Positions 1-7,664 of a stretch of DNA of 64,000 nt are shown here, piece by piece. This DNA comes from Gilliamella sp. App4-10 (GTDB lineage: Bacteria; Pseudomonadota; Gammaproteobacteria; Enterobacterales; Orbaceae). Where the stretch lies: NCBI RefSeq assembly GCF_001690495.1, contig NZ_LZGS01000001.1, positions 1-64,000 of the forward strand, given 5' to 3'. Position 1 is the stretch's first letter. Every line of letters begins with the position of its first letter. Both the position numbers and the translations under genes were made by a program. The notes under the pieces are model-generated. The model was not told the origin of the DNA and did no database searches. It saw only the letters and a program-made list of their open reading frames with translations.

Positions 1-301
1 GACAGTTCGGTCCCTATCTGCCATGGGCGTAGGAAAATTGAGAGGGTTTGCTTCTAGTACGAGAGGACCGAAGTGAACGCACCGCTGGTGTTCGGGTTGT
101 GATGCCAATTGCATTGCCCGGTAGCTACGTGCGGAATAGATAAGTGCTGAAAGCATCTAAGTACGAAACTAGCCTCGAGATGAGTTTTCCCTGAAGAGAT
201 TCAGTAAGGTCCGTTTGAGACTAAGACGTAGATAGGTCAGGTGTGTAAGTGTAGTGATACATTGAGCTAACTGATACTAATGAACCGAGAGTCTTAACCT
301 T
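1..301 (+). rRNA. rrl: 23S ribosomal RNA, 3' end (partial)
   Basis: This is the last ~300 nt of 23S rRNA. It contains the sarcin-ricin loop core AGTACGAGAGGACCG (positions 56-70) and ends in the conserved TAATGAACCGAGAGTCTTAACCTT-type 3' terminus, whose final bases are near 301. The 5' part lies outside the window. It is followed by 5S rRNA and two tRNAs, the normal distal layout of a gammaproteobacterial rrn operon. The 3' end is placed by analogy with E. coli and could be off by a few bases. Confidence 0.96.
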
Positions 302-469
302 ACAACTCGGAGTTGTTTTGGGGTTACGCGAGAGTTTTTAATATTCTAGGTTGACTGAGGTTGATTAAAGAATGATAAAGCAGTTTGTTCTGGATTGAGA
401 TATTGATGGTGAAGAGGTATAATATTTTATTATAGCATCATTGATGTAGAAGAAGAGAAGACAGGATAT

Positions 470-587
470 GTCTGGCGGTAATAGCGCGGTGGTCCCACCT
501 GACCCCATGCCGAACTCAGAAGTGAAACGCCGTAGTGCCGATGGTAGTGTGGGTATTACCCATGTGAGAGTAGGGTGCCGCCAGACT
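470..587 (+). rRNA. rrf: 5S ribosomal RNA
   Basis: A ~118-nt 5S rRNA is recognised from the conserved block GTGGTCCCACCTGACCCCAT, the internal CGAACTCAGAAGTGAAACG, and complementary ends (GTCTGGCGG at the 5' side, CCGCCAGAC at the 3' side). It lies ~170 nt after 23S in the same transcription unit. The exact termini are set by pairing of the ends. Confidence 0.96.
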
Positions 588-618
588 TTTAAATATTTAA
601 ATACATACCAAATTCGGT

Positions 619-695
619 GGAGCGGTAGTTCAGTTGGTTAGAATACCTGCCTGTCACGCAGGGGGTCGCGGGTTCGAGCCCCGTCCGTTCCGCCA
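619..695 (+). tRNA. tRNA-Asp (anticodon GTC)
   Basis: A 77-nt cloverleaf with encoded CCA. The acceptor GGAGCGG pairs with CCGTTCC, the anticodon loop reads CTGTCAC (GTC), and the T-loop GGTTCGAGCC is canonical. It sits 32 nt after 5S rRNA in the distal part of the rrn operon, as in E. coli rrnC (aspT-trpT). Confidence 0.97.
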
Positions 696-703
696 CCTTA
701 TTT

Positions 704-779
704 AGGGGCGTAGTTCAATTGGTAGAGCACCGGTCTCCAAAACCGGGTGTTGGGAGTTCGAGACTCTCCGCCCCTGCCA
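704..779 (+). tRNA. tRNA-Trp (anticodon CCA)
   Basis: A 76-nt tRNA with encoded CCA. The acceptor AGGGGCG pairs with CGCCCCT, the anticodon loop is CTCCAAA (CCA), and the T-arm is GGAGTTCGAGACTCTCC. It follows tRNA-Asp by 8 nt and should be processed from the same rrn transcript. No convincing intrinsic terminator is seen directly after it. Confidence 0.97.
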
Positions 780-912
780 AAAAAATGATAATTTGTTCTA
801 ATTTTAGTCATTTAGTCTTTTTCATCCATATAAATAAAAGAATTTTGTTTACAGATTAGCTTAGTTAATTATAATTCCCGCCAAAATACTTTTACAATCT
901 AGAGGATAGAAT

Positions 913-1251
913 ATGGCTGAGAGTTTTGTAAGTCAACAACGTTTTTTTGATACTAAGAATTATCCAAGAGGTTTTTCCCGTCATGGGGATTTTACTATCA
1001 AGGAAGCTTTGATTTTAGAAAAGCATGGTTGTGCTTTTAAAGATCTTGATGCAGAAACCAGAAAACCTTCTACAGCAGAAGAAAAATCATTTGTAGCCGT
1101 TTGCAAAGGTAAAAAAGAACCAACTACTGATTTTGAAAAAACGTGGCTGAAATATCTTTCTCGTATAAATAAACCAAAACGATTTCATACATTATCCGGC
1201 GGAAAACCACAAGTTGATGTGACTGATGATTTTGTAGATAATGATGACTAA
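913..1251 (+). CDS. maoP: MaoP (YifE), DUF413 macrodomain organisation protein
   Basis: A 112-residue protein closely resembling E. coli MaoP/YifE: it starts MAESF, has [16 protein letters not shown] near residues 17-32, FVAVCKG near 60, and ends with [13 protein letters not shown] plus an acidic tail. In E. coli MaoP acts with a short DNA site, maoS, to organise the origin-proximal chromosome; that role is known for the family and inferred here. An AGAGGAT Shine-Dalgarno stretch precedes the ATG. The order rrn-tRNA-Asp-tRNA-Trp-maoP with comM convergent matches E. coli, which strongly supports orthology. Confidence 0.93.
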   Translation: MAESFVSQQRFFDTKNYPRGFSRHGDFTIKEALILEKHGCAFKDLDAETRKPSTAEEKSFVAVCKGKKEPTTDFEKTWLKYLSRINKPKRFHTLSGGKPQVDVTDDFVDNDD

Positions 1252-1295
1252 TTTTTTTAACTGTAGTAGTTCAAAATTAATCTGATATGCAATAA

Positions 1296-1535
1296 TTATT
1301 CATCGGATTTCATTTTAGCCAAATGAGCTTCCGATGAATATAATAAATTATCCAATTGCTTCTCCTGACAAGCTTTTTTGCCGCCATCCAAGTTTGTCAC
1401 GGTGTTTTTTACATAACAGTACTTACCTGAAAGTGTACTTTCCTTATTATAAAATTTAAGCAATTGCTCAGTTTTCTCTAAATTGATATCAAGCCTATAA
1501 GCATGAACTGCTTTTCGACCATTTATTAGTATATT
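1296..1535 (-). pseudogene. C-terminal fragment of an unidentified gene
   Basis: An uninterrupted minus-strand reading frame of about 80 codons ends at a TAA (1296-1298) and has no start codon; TAA and TGA lie immediately upstream. It reads as a soluble stretch with two cysteines and a charged C-terminus (translated end ...AHLAKMKSDE). I do not recognise the family. It sits directly behind the degraded transposase relic and convergent to maoP, so it is best read as a 5'-truncated remnant, perhaps separated from its start by the insertion. Chance openness is possible at this length. Confidence 0.35.
1297..1340. other. Long inverted repeat downstream of maoP
   Basis: TATTCATCGGA (1297-1307) and TCCGATGAATA (1330-1340) are perfect 11-bp inverted arms. 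An inner CATTT/AAATG pair (1311-1315/1321-1325) surrounds the loop TAGCC. No T-run follows on either strand, so this is not a classical intrinsic terminator, although it could end or protect the maoP transcript. It also overlaps the end of the unidentified gene fragment. Confidence 0.55.
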
Positions 1536-1569
1536 TTATCAATCCTTTTGATATGCTTCAAAGAATAAG

Positions 1570-1817
1570 TGTCTTGTGCATCTAAGTAACTAAGATGTTG
1601 GCTTTCTATCTTACGGTAAGCTTTACGGGATGATTTGATTTTTACGATTAATTTCTTGAAGTGCCAGCTGTCTGCCTTACTTATAAAGTTTTTTTAAATG
1701 ATAATAACTATCACCGCTATAGCCCATTACCTTACAGGTTTGTTAAATGTTACCCAACTGTTTAACAAGTTCTCAAAGTCCTCATTTAGGTTTAATGATT
1801 TTTGCTGTTTGATTCAT
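1570..1817 (-). pseudogene. IS481-family transposase relic (N-terminal part)
   Basis: Reading from an ATG at 1817 on the minus strand gives MNQTAKIIKPK, then GL-EL, VKQLGNI, QTCKVMGYSGDSYYHLKKLYK and LALQEINRK in one frame. That frame is broken by stops at codons 12, 15, 25 and later. The order 'V.QLGN...CKVMGYS.DS.Y..K.LY..G...ALQEI.R' is the N-terminal helix-turn-helix of IS481-type transposases. The DDE catalytic part is missing and no terminal inverted repeats are visible. A GGAGAGT Shine-Dalgarno still precedes the ATG. The family is assigned by recollected similarity. Confidence 0.62.
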
Positions 1818-1882
1818 TTCTGACTCTCCTTTTTGTGTTATAAAATAACCCAAACGTCAGATTAAATAAAAACTATTACAAT

Positions 1883-3406
1883 TTAACCAATGTTTTTATG
1901 TAATTGAATTAATAATCGATCCATAGAACGATAACTTAATGCTTCTGAAATGTGTATTCTTTCTATGTTTTCTGATAAGTGTAAATCAGCGATTGTGCGC
2001 GATACTTTTAATATCCGATGCCATGCTCTAGCAGAGAGTCCTAATTTAATCAATGCCTGTTCTAAATATTCATTATTTTCATTTGATAATTGACAGTAAT
2101 TTTGAATTTCATTTGTACTTAACTGACTATTTAATTTCTTACTTCTCTTAAACTGAATATTTCTTGCTTGTAAAACTCGCTTTTTTACCGTTTCTGTCGA
2201 TTCTGATGAAGTAGTTTTTTGGCTTAGTGTACCTTTTGGTAATAAAGGAACTTCAATAGAAATATCAAATCTATCAAGAAATGGTCCTGAAAGCCGATTT
2301 AAATAACGTATAGTTTGTTGTGGAGTCGTCCTATTATGTGTTCCTTGGTAATGTCCTGTTGGACTTGGGTTCATTGCGGCTATTAACTGAAACTTAGCAG
2401 GAAACTTTATTTTTGCATTTGCCCTTGAAATGATGATTTCACCAGATTCAATGGGTTCTCTCAAAGCATCTAATACCTTTCGATTAAATTCAGGTAATTC
2501 ATCTAAAAATAATACTCCATTATGTGCTAGTGAAATTTCTCCTGGTTTGGGAATCGTGCCTCCTCCAACTAGTGCTGCGATTGATGCGCTATGGTGAGGT
2601 GATCTAAAGGGTCTCTTACGCCAGTTCTTAATTGATCCATTTGAACTAACAAGGCTAGTTATTGCTGCACTTTCAAGTGCTTCATCATCAGATAATTGGG
2701 GTAATAAAGATGTTAAACGAGTCGCTAACATCGTCTTACCCGTTCCAGGCGGTCCAATTAATAATAAATTGTGGCCTCCTGCTGCCGCAATTTCTAAAGC
2801 TCTTTTGGCGTGTTCCTGCCCAATTATATCTTGTAGATTAGCTAAGTTATTATCAATATCTTGATATTCACGATATTGAACTGTTGGTAAATCAATTTCT
2901 TTATATAAATATTGACATAACTCTAGTAGATTTTTAGTGATTAATGTATTGTTTTGGTGAATCAAAGAAATTTCAGATTGGTTTTCTACTGAAATAATTA
3001 AGGTGCGATTTTTCTTTTTAGAAGAAATAGCTGCTGGGATTGCTCCTTTGACAGCTCTAATATTTCCTGAGAGCGCTAACTCACCCAAAAACTCATAATG
3101 TAATAAATTATCTGTCGGAATTTGTTCGGTAGCGGCAAGAATAGCGATAGCTATTGGTAAATCAAAGCGGCTTCCTTCTTTTGGTAGATCTGCTGGAGAT
3201 AAGTTAACCGTTATTTTTTTAGCTGGAAAGTTAAAACCACTATTAATAATAGCACTTCTAACTCGATCTTTAGCTTCTTTAACAGTTGCTTCAGGTAGAC
3301 CTACTAAAACAAAGCCTGGCAATCCATTGCTAATATGAACTTCAACGTTTATTAAGGGGGCTTGTATTCCAATAGATGCTCGAGTATAAATAATTGCAAG
3401 TGACAT
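1883..3406 (-). CDS. comM: ComM / YifB, Mg-chelatase-like AAA+ ATPase
   Basis: A 507-residue AAA+ protein of the YifB/ComM family, the usual length. The N-terminal ChlI-type domain includes LPGFVLVGLPEATVKEAKDRV (about residues 29-49). Walker A GPPGTGKT is at 218-225 and Walker B VLFLDE at 298-303, followed by the C-terminal Mg_chelatase_C region. In Vibrio and Haemophilus ComM is a hexameric helicase that promotes branch migration during integration of transformed DNA; the function here is inferred. It is convergent with maoP, as in E. coli. No frame damage is seen. Confidence 0.93.
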   Translation of the reverse strand: MSLAIIYTRASIGIQAPLINVEVHISNGLPGFVLVGLPEATVKEAKDRVRSAIINSGFNFPAKKITVNLSPADLPKEGSRFDLPIAIAILAATEQIPTDNLLHYEFLGELALSGNIRAVKGAIPAAISSKKKNRTLIISVENQSEISLIHQNNTLITKNLLELCQYLYKEIDLPTVQYREYQDIDNNLANLQDIIGQEHAKRALEIAAAGGHNLLLIGPPGTGKTMLATRLTSLLPQLSDDEALESAAITSLVSSNGSIKNWRKRPFRSPHHSASIAALVGGGTIPKPGEISLAHNGVLFLDELPEFNRKVLDALREPIESGEIIISRANAKIKFPAKFQLIAAMNPSPTGHYQGTHNRTTPQQTIRYLNRLSGPFLDRFDISIEVPLLPKGTLSQKTTSSESTETVKKRVLQARNIQFKRSKKLNSQLSTNEIQNYCQLSNENNEYLEQALIKLGLSARAWHRILKVSRTIADLHLSENIERIHISEALSYRSMDRLLIQLHKNIG

Positions 3407-3528
3407 AGTTTTTAATTATCAACATGTTGAATTGTATCATTATGATATTTGAGAATATTGATCCAACCATTAAAGCTTTTTTATTAATGGATATGCCACA
3501 CAATAAATGAGCCGATTTTGCAATAATT

Positions 3529-4329
3529 TCAATTTTTTTTATTTAGAGTTAGTTTTGAAATAAATAATGATATAAAAAATAAACAAGTATTACTTAATAC
3601 TATTGATGGGCCTGTTGGCGTGTCGTAAATAAATGACAACATCAGCCCAGAACTGACTGATAACATACCAATTATTATTGCAATTAACGCCATTGCTTCG
3701 GGAGTCTTTGAATAATATTTGGCTGTTGCGGCTGGAATGATCAGCAAAGAGGTAATAATTAGTGCCCCAACAAATTTCATTGATAGGCCTATTGTTAATG
3801 CTAAAAGTAAAGTCAAAAGTAATTTTGTCATTTGTACATTAATACTGTGGCTAAAAGCTAACTCTTCACTCACAGTAATAAATAAAATGTCATTCCATCG
3901 CCAAAGCAATAAAGCGCCAATAAATGCTACACAAATAGTAATTTGATAAAGATCTGAATAAGTTACCGATAAAAGATCGCCAAATAAGTATCCCATCAGG
4001 TCGATACGAATATTATCCATACAACTAATTACTACTAAACCAAGCGATAAGGCACTATGAGCTAAAATACCAAGTAAAGTATCAATTGGAAGTTGTTTTT
4101 GAGCTTCTAACCAAAGTAATCCTAAAGCTAGTAAAAGGGTCACAAAAATGATTGCATAAAATAAATTGATATTGAGTAAAAAGCCTAATGCAATACCAAG
4201 TAAAGCTGCATGGGATAGAGTATCGCCAAAATAGGACATTTTACGCCAAACAACAAAAGCACCTAAAGGGCCAGTTATGCTGGTTAAGCATAATCCTGCT
4301 AATAAAGATGGTAATAGTAACTCAATCAT
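3529..4329 (-). CDS. znuB: ZnuB, zinc ABC transporter permease
   Basis: The integral-membrane permease of the ZnuABC high-affinity zinc importer: a hydrophobic ABC-3 family protein with about eight membrane segments and the motif [21 protein letters not shown] near the N-terminus. The start is set at MIELLLPS (4329) because E. coli ZnuB begins MIELL. An upstream in-frame ATG at 4344 overlaps the probable GGAG ribosome-binding site. The gene follows znuC by 39 nt in the same operon and should be repressed by Zur through the palindrome upstream of znuC. Confidence 0.94.
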   Translation of the reverse strand: MIELLLPSLLAGLCLTSITGPLGAFVVWRKMSYFGDTLSHAALLGIALGFLLNINLFYAIIFVTLLLALGLLWLEAQKQLPIDTLLGILAHSALSLGLVVISCMDNIRIDLMGYLFGDLLSVTYSDLYQITICVAFIGALLLWRWNDILFITVSEELAFSHSINVQMTKLLLTLLLALTIGLSMKFVGALIITSLLIIPAATAKYYSKTPEAMALIAIIIGMLSVSSGLMLSFIYDTPTGPSIVLSNTCLFFISLFISKLTLNKKN

Positions 4330-4368
4330 TATTTTTCTCTCCATAACTAGGCAAAAAATTGTCTTATT

Positions 4369-5103
4369 TTACTCAATATTGTGTTTGCACCAATCATGTT
4401 GGTGATTATGATGATGTTTATAAACGGCGATTTGTGATGCTCCGTGTCGACCAAAGAGAGAAATAAACTCAGGATCATTAGACACAACAGCTGGTGTACC
4501 AGAGCAACAAATATGATGATTTAAACAGATTACTTCATCGGTTTTTGCCATGACTAAATGAAGATCATGCGAAACCATTAATATGCCACAATTAAAGTGT
4601 TTTTTTGCATTAGCAATTAAATCATATAATAGTACCTGACCATTGACATCCACTCCTTGAGTTGGTTCATCAAGAATCAATAATTGAGGCTTCTTTGCTA
4701 AGGCTTGAGCTAGTAAAACACGCTGTAATTCTCCTCCGGATAATTGATGCATCGATGTGTTGATCAAATATTCAGCTTTTACCATGGATAATATGTTAAC
4801 AATATCCTCGTTATTTAAGTGCTTATTTAAGCGCATAAAACGTTTCACAGTAATAGGAAGAGTTGAATTTAAGTTGATTGATTGCGGCACATAGCCAATT
4901 GTTAAATTAGCTGAATGCTTGATTATTCCTGAAGTATGTGGAACTAAACCTAAAATGACTTTTACTAGAGTCGATTTACCTGCACCATTAGGTCCAATTA
5001 ATGTAATAATTTGATTAAGATGTATTACTAACGAAACGTCATATAATATTTTTTTGTGGTCAATTTCTACCGATACATTATCAAGCGAAATGAGTGGTTT
5101 CAT
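4369..5103 (-). CDS. znuC: ZnuC, zinc ABC transporter ATPase
   Basis: The ATP-binding subunit of the zinc importer. Walker [10 protein letters not shown] is at residues 37-45, the signature LSGGE at 121-125, and Walker [13 protein letters not shown] at about 141-152. The C-terminus carries a histidine-rich stretch ([13 protein letters not shown]), which also fits metal handling and occurs in other ZnuC proteins. It is first gene of the znuCB operon, divergent from znuA, with a Zur-type palindrome in the 93-nt intergenic region. Length (244 aa) is near the family norm. Confidence 0.95.
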   Translation of the reverse strand: MKPLISLDNVSVEIDHKKILYDVSLVIHLNQIITLIGPNGAGKSTLVKVILGLVPHTSGIIKHSANLTIGYVPQSINLNSTLPITVKRFMRLNKHLNNEDIVNILSMVKAEYLINTSMHQLSGGELQRVLLAQALAKKPQLLILDEPTQGVDVNGQVLLYDLIANAKKHFNCGILMVSHDLHLVMAKTDEVICLNHHICCSGTPAVVSNDPEFISLFGRHGASQIAVYKHHHNHQHDWCKHNIE

Positions 5104-5135
5104 CTTGTTAAGAGCTCTTGCCTATAAATATGTTA

Positions 5136-5150
5136 TGTTATATTATAACA
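5136..5150. promoter_or_regulatory. Zur box between znuC and znuA
   Basis: TGTTATA-T-TATAACA is a perfect 7+1+7 palindrome centred at 5143. It matches the gammaproteobacterial Zur operator core as I recall it (ATGTTATAnTATAACAT; here with one extra deviation at the right edge). It lies midway between the divergent starts of znuC (5103) and znuA (5197), so one Zur dimer could repress both units under zinc sufficiency. Confidence 0.88.
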
Positions 5151-5196
5151 ATAAATAATTCTATTCCACCATATTTTATAAATATAGGATAATGAT

Positions 5197-6153
5197 GTGA
5201 AAAAATATATTGTACGAAAGAGTAGACAATTAGCCTATTTTTTAATGATACTTGGTTCATTAGTGTTTATACAAAGTATCGCTAATTACGCTAATGCGAA
5301 AGTTATTTCGTCTGTAAAACCCATTGGGTTTATTACTGAAGCCATTGCTTCAGGAGTGACTGATACTGATATTTTACTTCCTGATGGTGCATCTCCCCAC
5401 ACCTATTATTTAAAACCATCTGATTTGACTAAACTTAAATCAGCAGAACTTGTGATTTGGGTTGGTGAAGATATGGAAGCTTTTATGCCAACAATTTTAA
5501 AGAATATTAATTCGAACAAGCAAATTGAATTAATGGCAATACCAGAGATTAAATTGTTGCTTCGAACTAGTCATGATGAGCATAAGGATGAAGATTTACA
5601 TTTTCATGATGCCGCTGAGCAAGATCACCATGGTGAATATGATGAGCATATTTGGCTTTCATCTAAAATTGCTAAGATTATTGCTCAATCAATCCATGAT
5701 AGGCTTATTATCCTGTATCCCGATAAAAGTGCATTAATTGACGAAAATCTAGACGAATTCAACATTAAGCTTGCAGAAACAGAACAAAACATTGCAAAAA
5801 AACTAATTACCGTACAAAATAGAGGGTATTTTGTGTTTCATGACGCTTATGGGTATTTTGAAGCGCAGTTTGGATTAAAAAAGCTAGGCAGTTTTACTAT
5901 AAATCCAGCAGTTCAGCCTGGCGCTCAAAAAGTTTATGCTATTCAACAGCAGCTCAAAGAACACCAAGCAGTATGTGTATTTCGTGAGCCACAGTTTAGC
6001 CCTGCAGTTATTGAAAAATTAGTGAATGGAACAGATGTTCGAATTGGAGAATTGAATCCATTAGGAACGAGTATAGCTCTTTCAAAAGATGCATATTCAC
6101 AATTTTTATCAAATTTAACACAGCAACTGTTGGATTGTTTAGATAAAAATTAG
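5197..6153 (+). CDS. znuA: ZnuA, periplasmic zinc-binding protein
   Basis: The solute-binding component of ZnuABC (cluster A-I, TroA family), 318 aa. It has an N-terminal signal peptide ending near the ANAKVISS region and the conserved SPHTYYLKPSD around residue 68. A His/Asp/Glu-rich loop of about residues 125-152 (runs such as HDEHKDED and DHHGEYDEH) is the typical zinc-scavenging loop. Two distal histidines fit the usual metal ligands. It is divergent from znuCB across the Zur palindrome, and mepM follows 27 nt downstream, as in enterobacteria. Confidence 0.95.
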   Translation: MKKYIVRKSRQLAYFLMILGSLVFIQSIANYANAKVISSVKPIGFITEAIASGVTDTDILLPDGASPHTYYLKPSDLTKLKSAELVIWVGEDMEAFMPTILKNINSNKQIELMAIPEIKLLLRTSHDEHKDEDLHFHDAAEQDHHGEYDEHIWLSSKIAKIIAQSIHDRLIILYPDKSALIDENLDEFNIKLAETEQNIAKKLITVQNRGYFVFHDAYGYFEAQFGLKKLGSFTINPAVQPGAQKVYAIQQQLKEHQAVCVFREPQFSPAVIEKLVNGTDVRIGELNPLGTSIALSKDAYSQFLSNLTQQLLDCLDKN

Positions 6154-6180
6154 TTTTAGTAATAAATAGTAAGGTTAATT

Positions 6181-7533
6181 TTGGCAAGGAAAAAAAAATC
6201 CCCTGTTATTGAAAAAAATAATTTTAAAATTCCCTATTTTTCAATATTGGGAGTTCTTTTTATTGTTATTTTATTTACCGCTTTGTGGTTTCCACTCAAT
6301 TTGGAACGAACGCTGTATGTTCCATTAACGCCTCAAGTTGAAACTACTGTAAATGATAATGCTCATTCTTCTGTTGTTGGTGATGGAATAGTTGAGATAG
6401 TAAATGGGAAATCTGCTACTGTTACTGAATCATCTGATGTTCCTGAAGATGAGATTGTTAAAGATGAATTAGATGACATCGTTGATGATAAAGATAACAC
6501 TGTACAATATACTATTGTGCGCGGTGATACTCTGCATGATATTTTAATTCGCTATAATGTTAATCGAAATGATATCTATCAATTAACGACAAAATTTAAG
6601 CAACTAGCAAATTTAAGGATAGGTCAACAAATTAGTTGGACGACTGATGATAATCATAATTTGCTAACTTTTAGTTGGGCAATATCAAGTAATAATATTC
6701 GAATCTATGAAAAATCGGGCGATAATTTTGTAGAAAGTTCCGAAACAATTGAAGTTGTGCCACAAGATATTGTTATAAAAGGTGACATAAAAACTAGTTT
6801 TGTTGCTGATGCTCGCAAAAGTGGGTTAACCAGTAATGAAATTGGAATTATTACTCGCGCTTTACAGTGGCGTTTAGATTTTCGTCGATTACAAGTTGGT
6901 GATAAATTTTCAGTCATTTTAACACGAGAAATGCATGGTAAAAGTTTATCTAATAGTCAGTTGTTAGGTGTTCGTATTAAAAATGGAACCAAAGATTATT
7001 ATGCTATTTTAGCTGATGATGGTAAATATTATGATATTAATGGTAGCAGCTTATCGCAAAGTTTTTTTCGTTACCCTTTAGCTAAGCAAGCCAGGGTTTC
7101 GTCAGGTTTCAATCCACGCCGTTTACATCCCGTTACCGGTGTTGTCACGCCTCATAATGGTGTTGATTTTGCGGTATCGCGTGGCACGCCTGTATTATCC
7201 GTTGGTAATGGTGAAGTAGTCATTGCTAAGTATAGTGGTTCAGCTGGTAACTATATTGCTATTCGGCATGGTCGGCAGTATATGACAACTTATATGCATT
7301 TGGATAAAATTTTAGTCAAACCAGGTCAGCAAATTAAGCAAGGCGATAAAATTGGACTATCAGGAAACACAGGTCGTTCCACAGGCCCGCATTTGCACTT
7401 TGAATTACATATTAATAATAAACCTGTTAATCCATTAACGGCAAGCTTACCTATTTCGGAAGGACTAACAGGTAAGTCGAAAAAGGCGTTCTTGTCAAAA
7501 GTTAAAAGTATTAGCTCACAGCTAAATTTTTAA
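6181..7533 (+). CDS. mepM: MepM, murein DD-endopeptidase
   Basis: An M23-family metallopeptidase that cuts DD-crosslinks in peptidoglycan during cell elongation. An N-terminal membrane anchor (about residues 19-40) is followed by an acidic linker, a LysM domain near 113-160 (YTIVRGDTLHDILIRYNV) and the lysostaphin-type catalytic domain from about 305. Zinc ligands are visible in HNGVDFA and GPHLHFELH. The start is a TTG at 6181 preceded by AAGG with 6-nt spacing; no better ATG is available. Position directly after znuA matches E. coli znuA-mepM. Confidence 0.93.
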   Translation: MARKKKSPVIEKNNFKIPYFSILGVLFIVILFTALWFPLNLERTLYVPLTPQVETTVNDNAHSSVVGDGIVEIVNGKSATVTESSDVPEDEIVKDELDDIVDDKDNTVQYTIVRGDTLHDILIRYNVNRNDIYQLTTKFKQLANLRIGQQISWTTDDNHNLLTFSWAISSNNIRIYEKSGDNFVESSETIEVVPQDIVIKGDIKTSFVADARKSGLTSNEIGIITRALQWRLDFRRLQVGDKFSVILTREMHGKSLSNSQLLGVRIKNGTKDYYAILADDGKYYDINGSSLSQSFFRYPLAKQARVSSGFNPRRLHPVTGVVTPHNGVDFAVSRGTPVLSVGNGEVVIAKYSGSAGNYIAIRHGRQYMTTYMHLDKILVKPGQQIKQGDKIGLSGNTGRSTGPHLHFELHINNKPVNPLTASLPISEGLTGKSKKAFLSKVKSISSQLNF

Positions 7534-7545
7534 ATTTATATATTT

Positions 7546-7590
7546 ATTTTATATTTAAACATCCCATTACCTGAAATTTTTTTACAAAAA
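7546..7590 (+). repeat. Intergenic degenerate repeat, copy 1
   Basis: A copy of a ~42-bp family: an AT-rich left part (ATTTTATATTTAAAC) and a right core (ACCTGAAATTTTTTTACA). It lies ~75 bp upstream of mrcB. Copies with the same order of blocks occur at 17211, 19341 (inverted), 40392 and 44351, all in intergenic DNA. Confidence 0.55.
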
Positions 7591-7664
7591 GAAGGGCAAG
7601 GTATCCTTAAAAAATTATGTTATCATAAGCTAATTATTATTGAATAATAAATGTTAGGTGCAGT

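Noticed and set aside
3466-3490. Hairpin CCATTAA/TTAATGG between comM and znuB as a terminator
   Set aside because: The palindrome is real but weak and AT-only, and it lacks a T-run in the direction of znuCB transcription.
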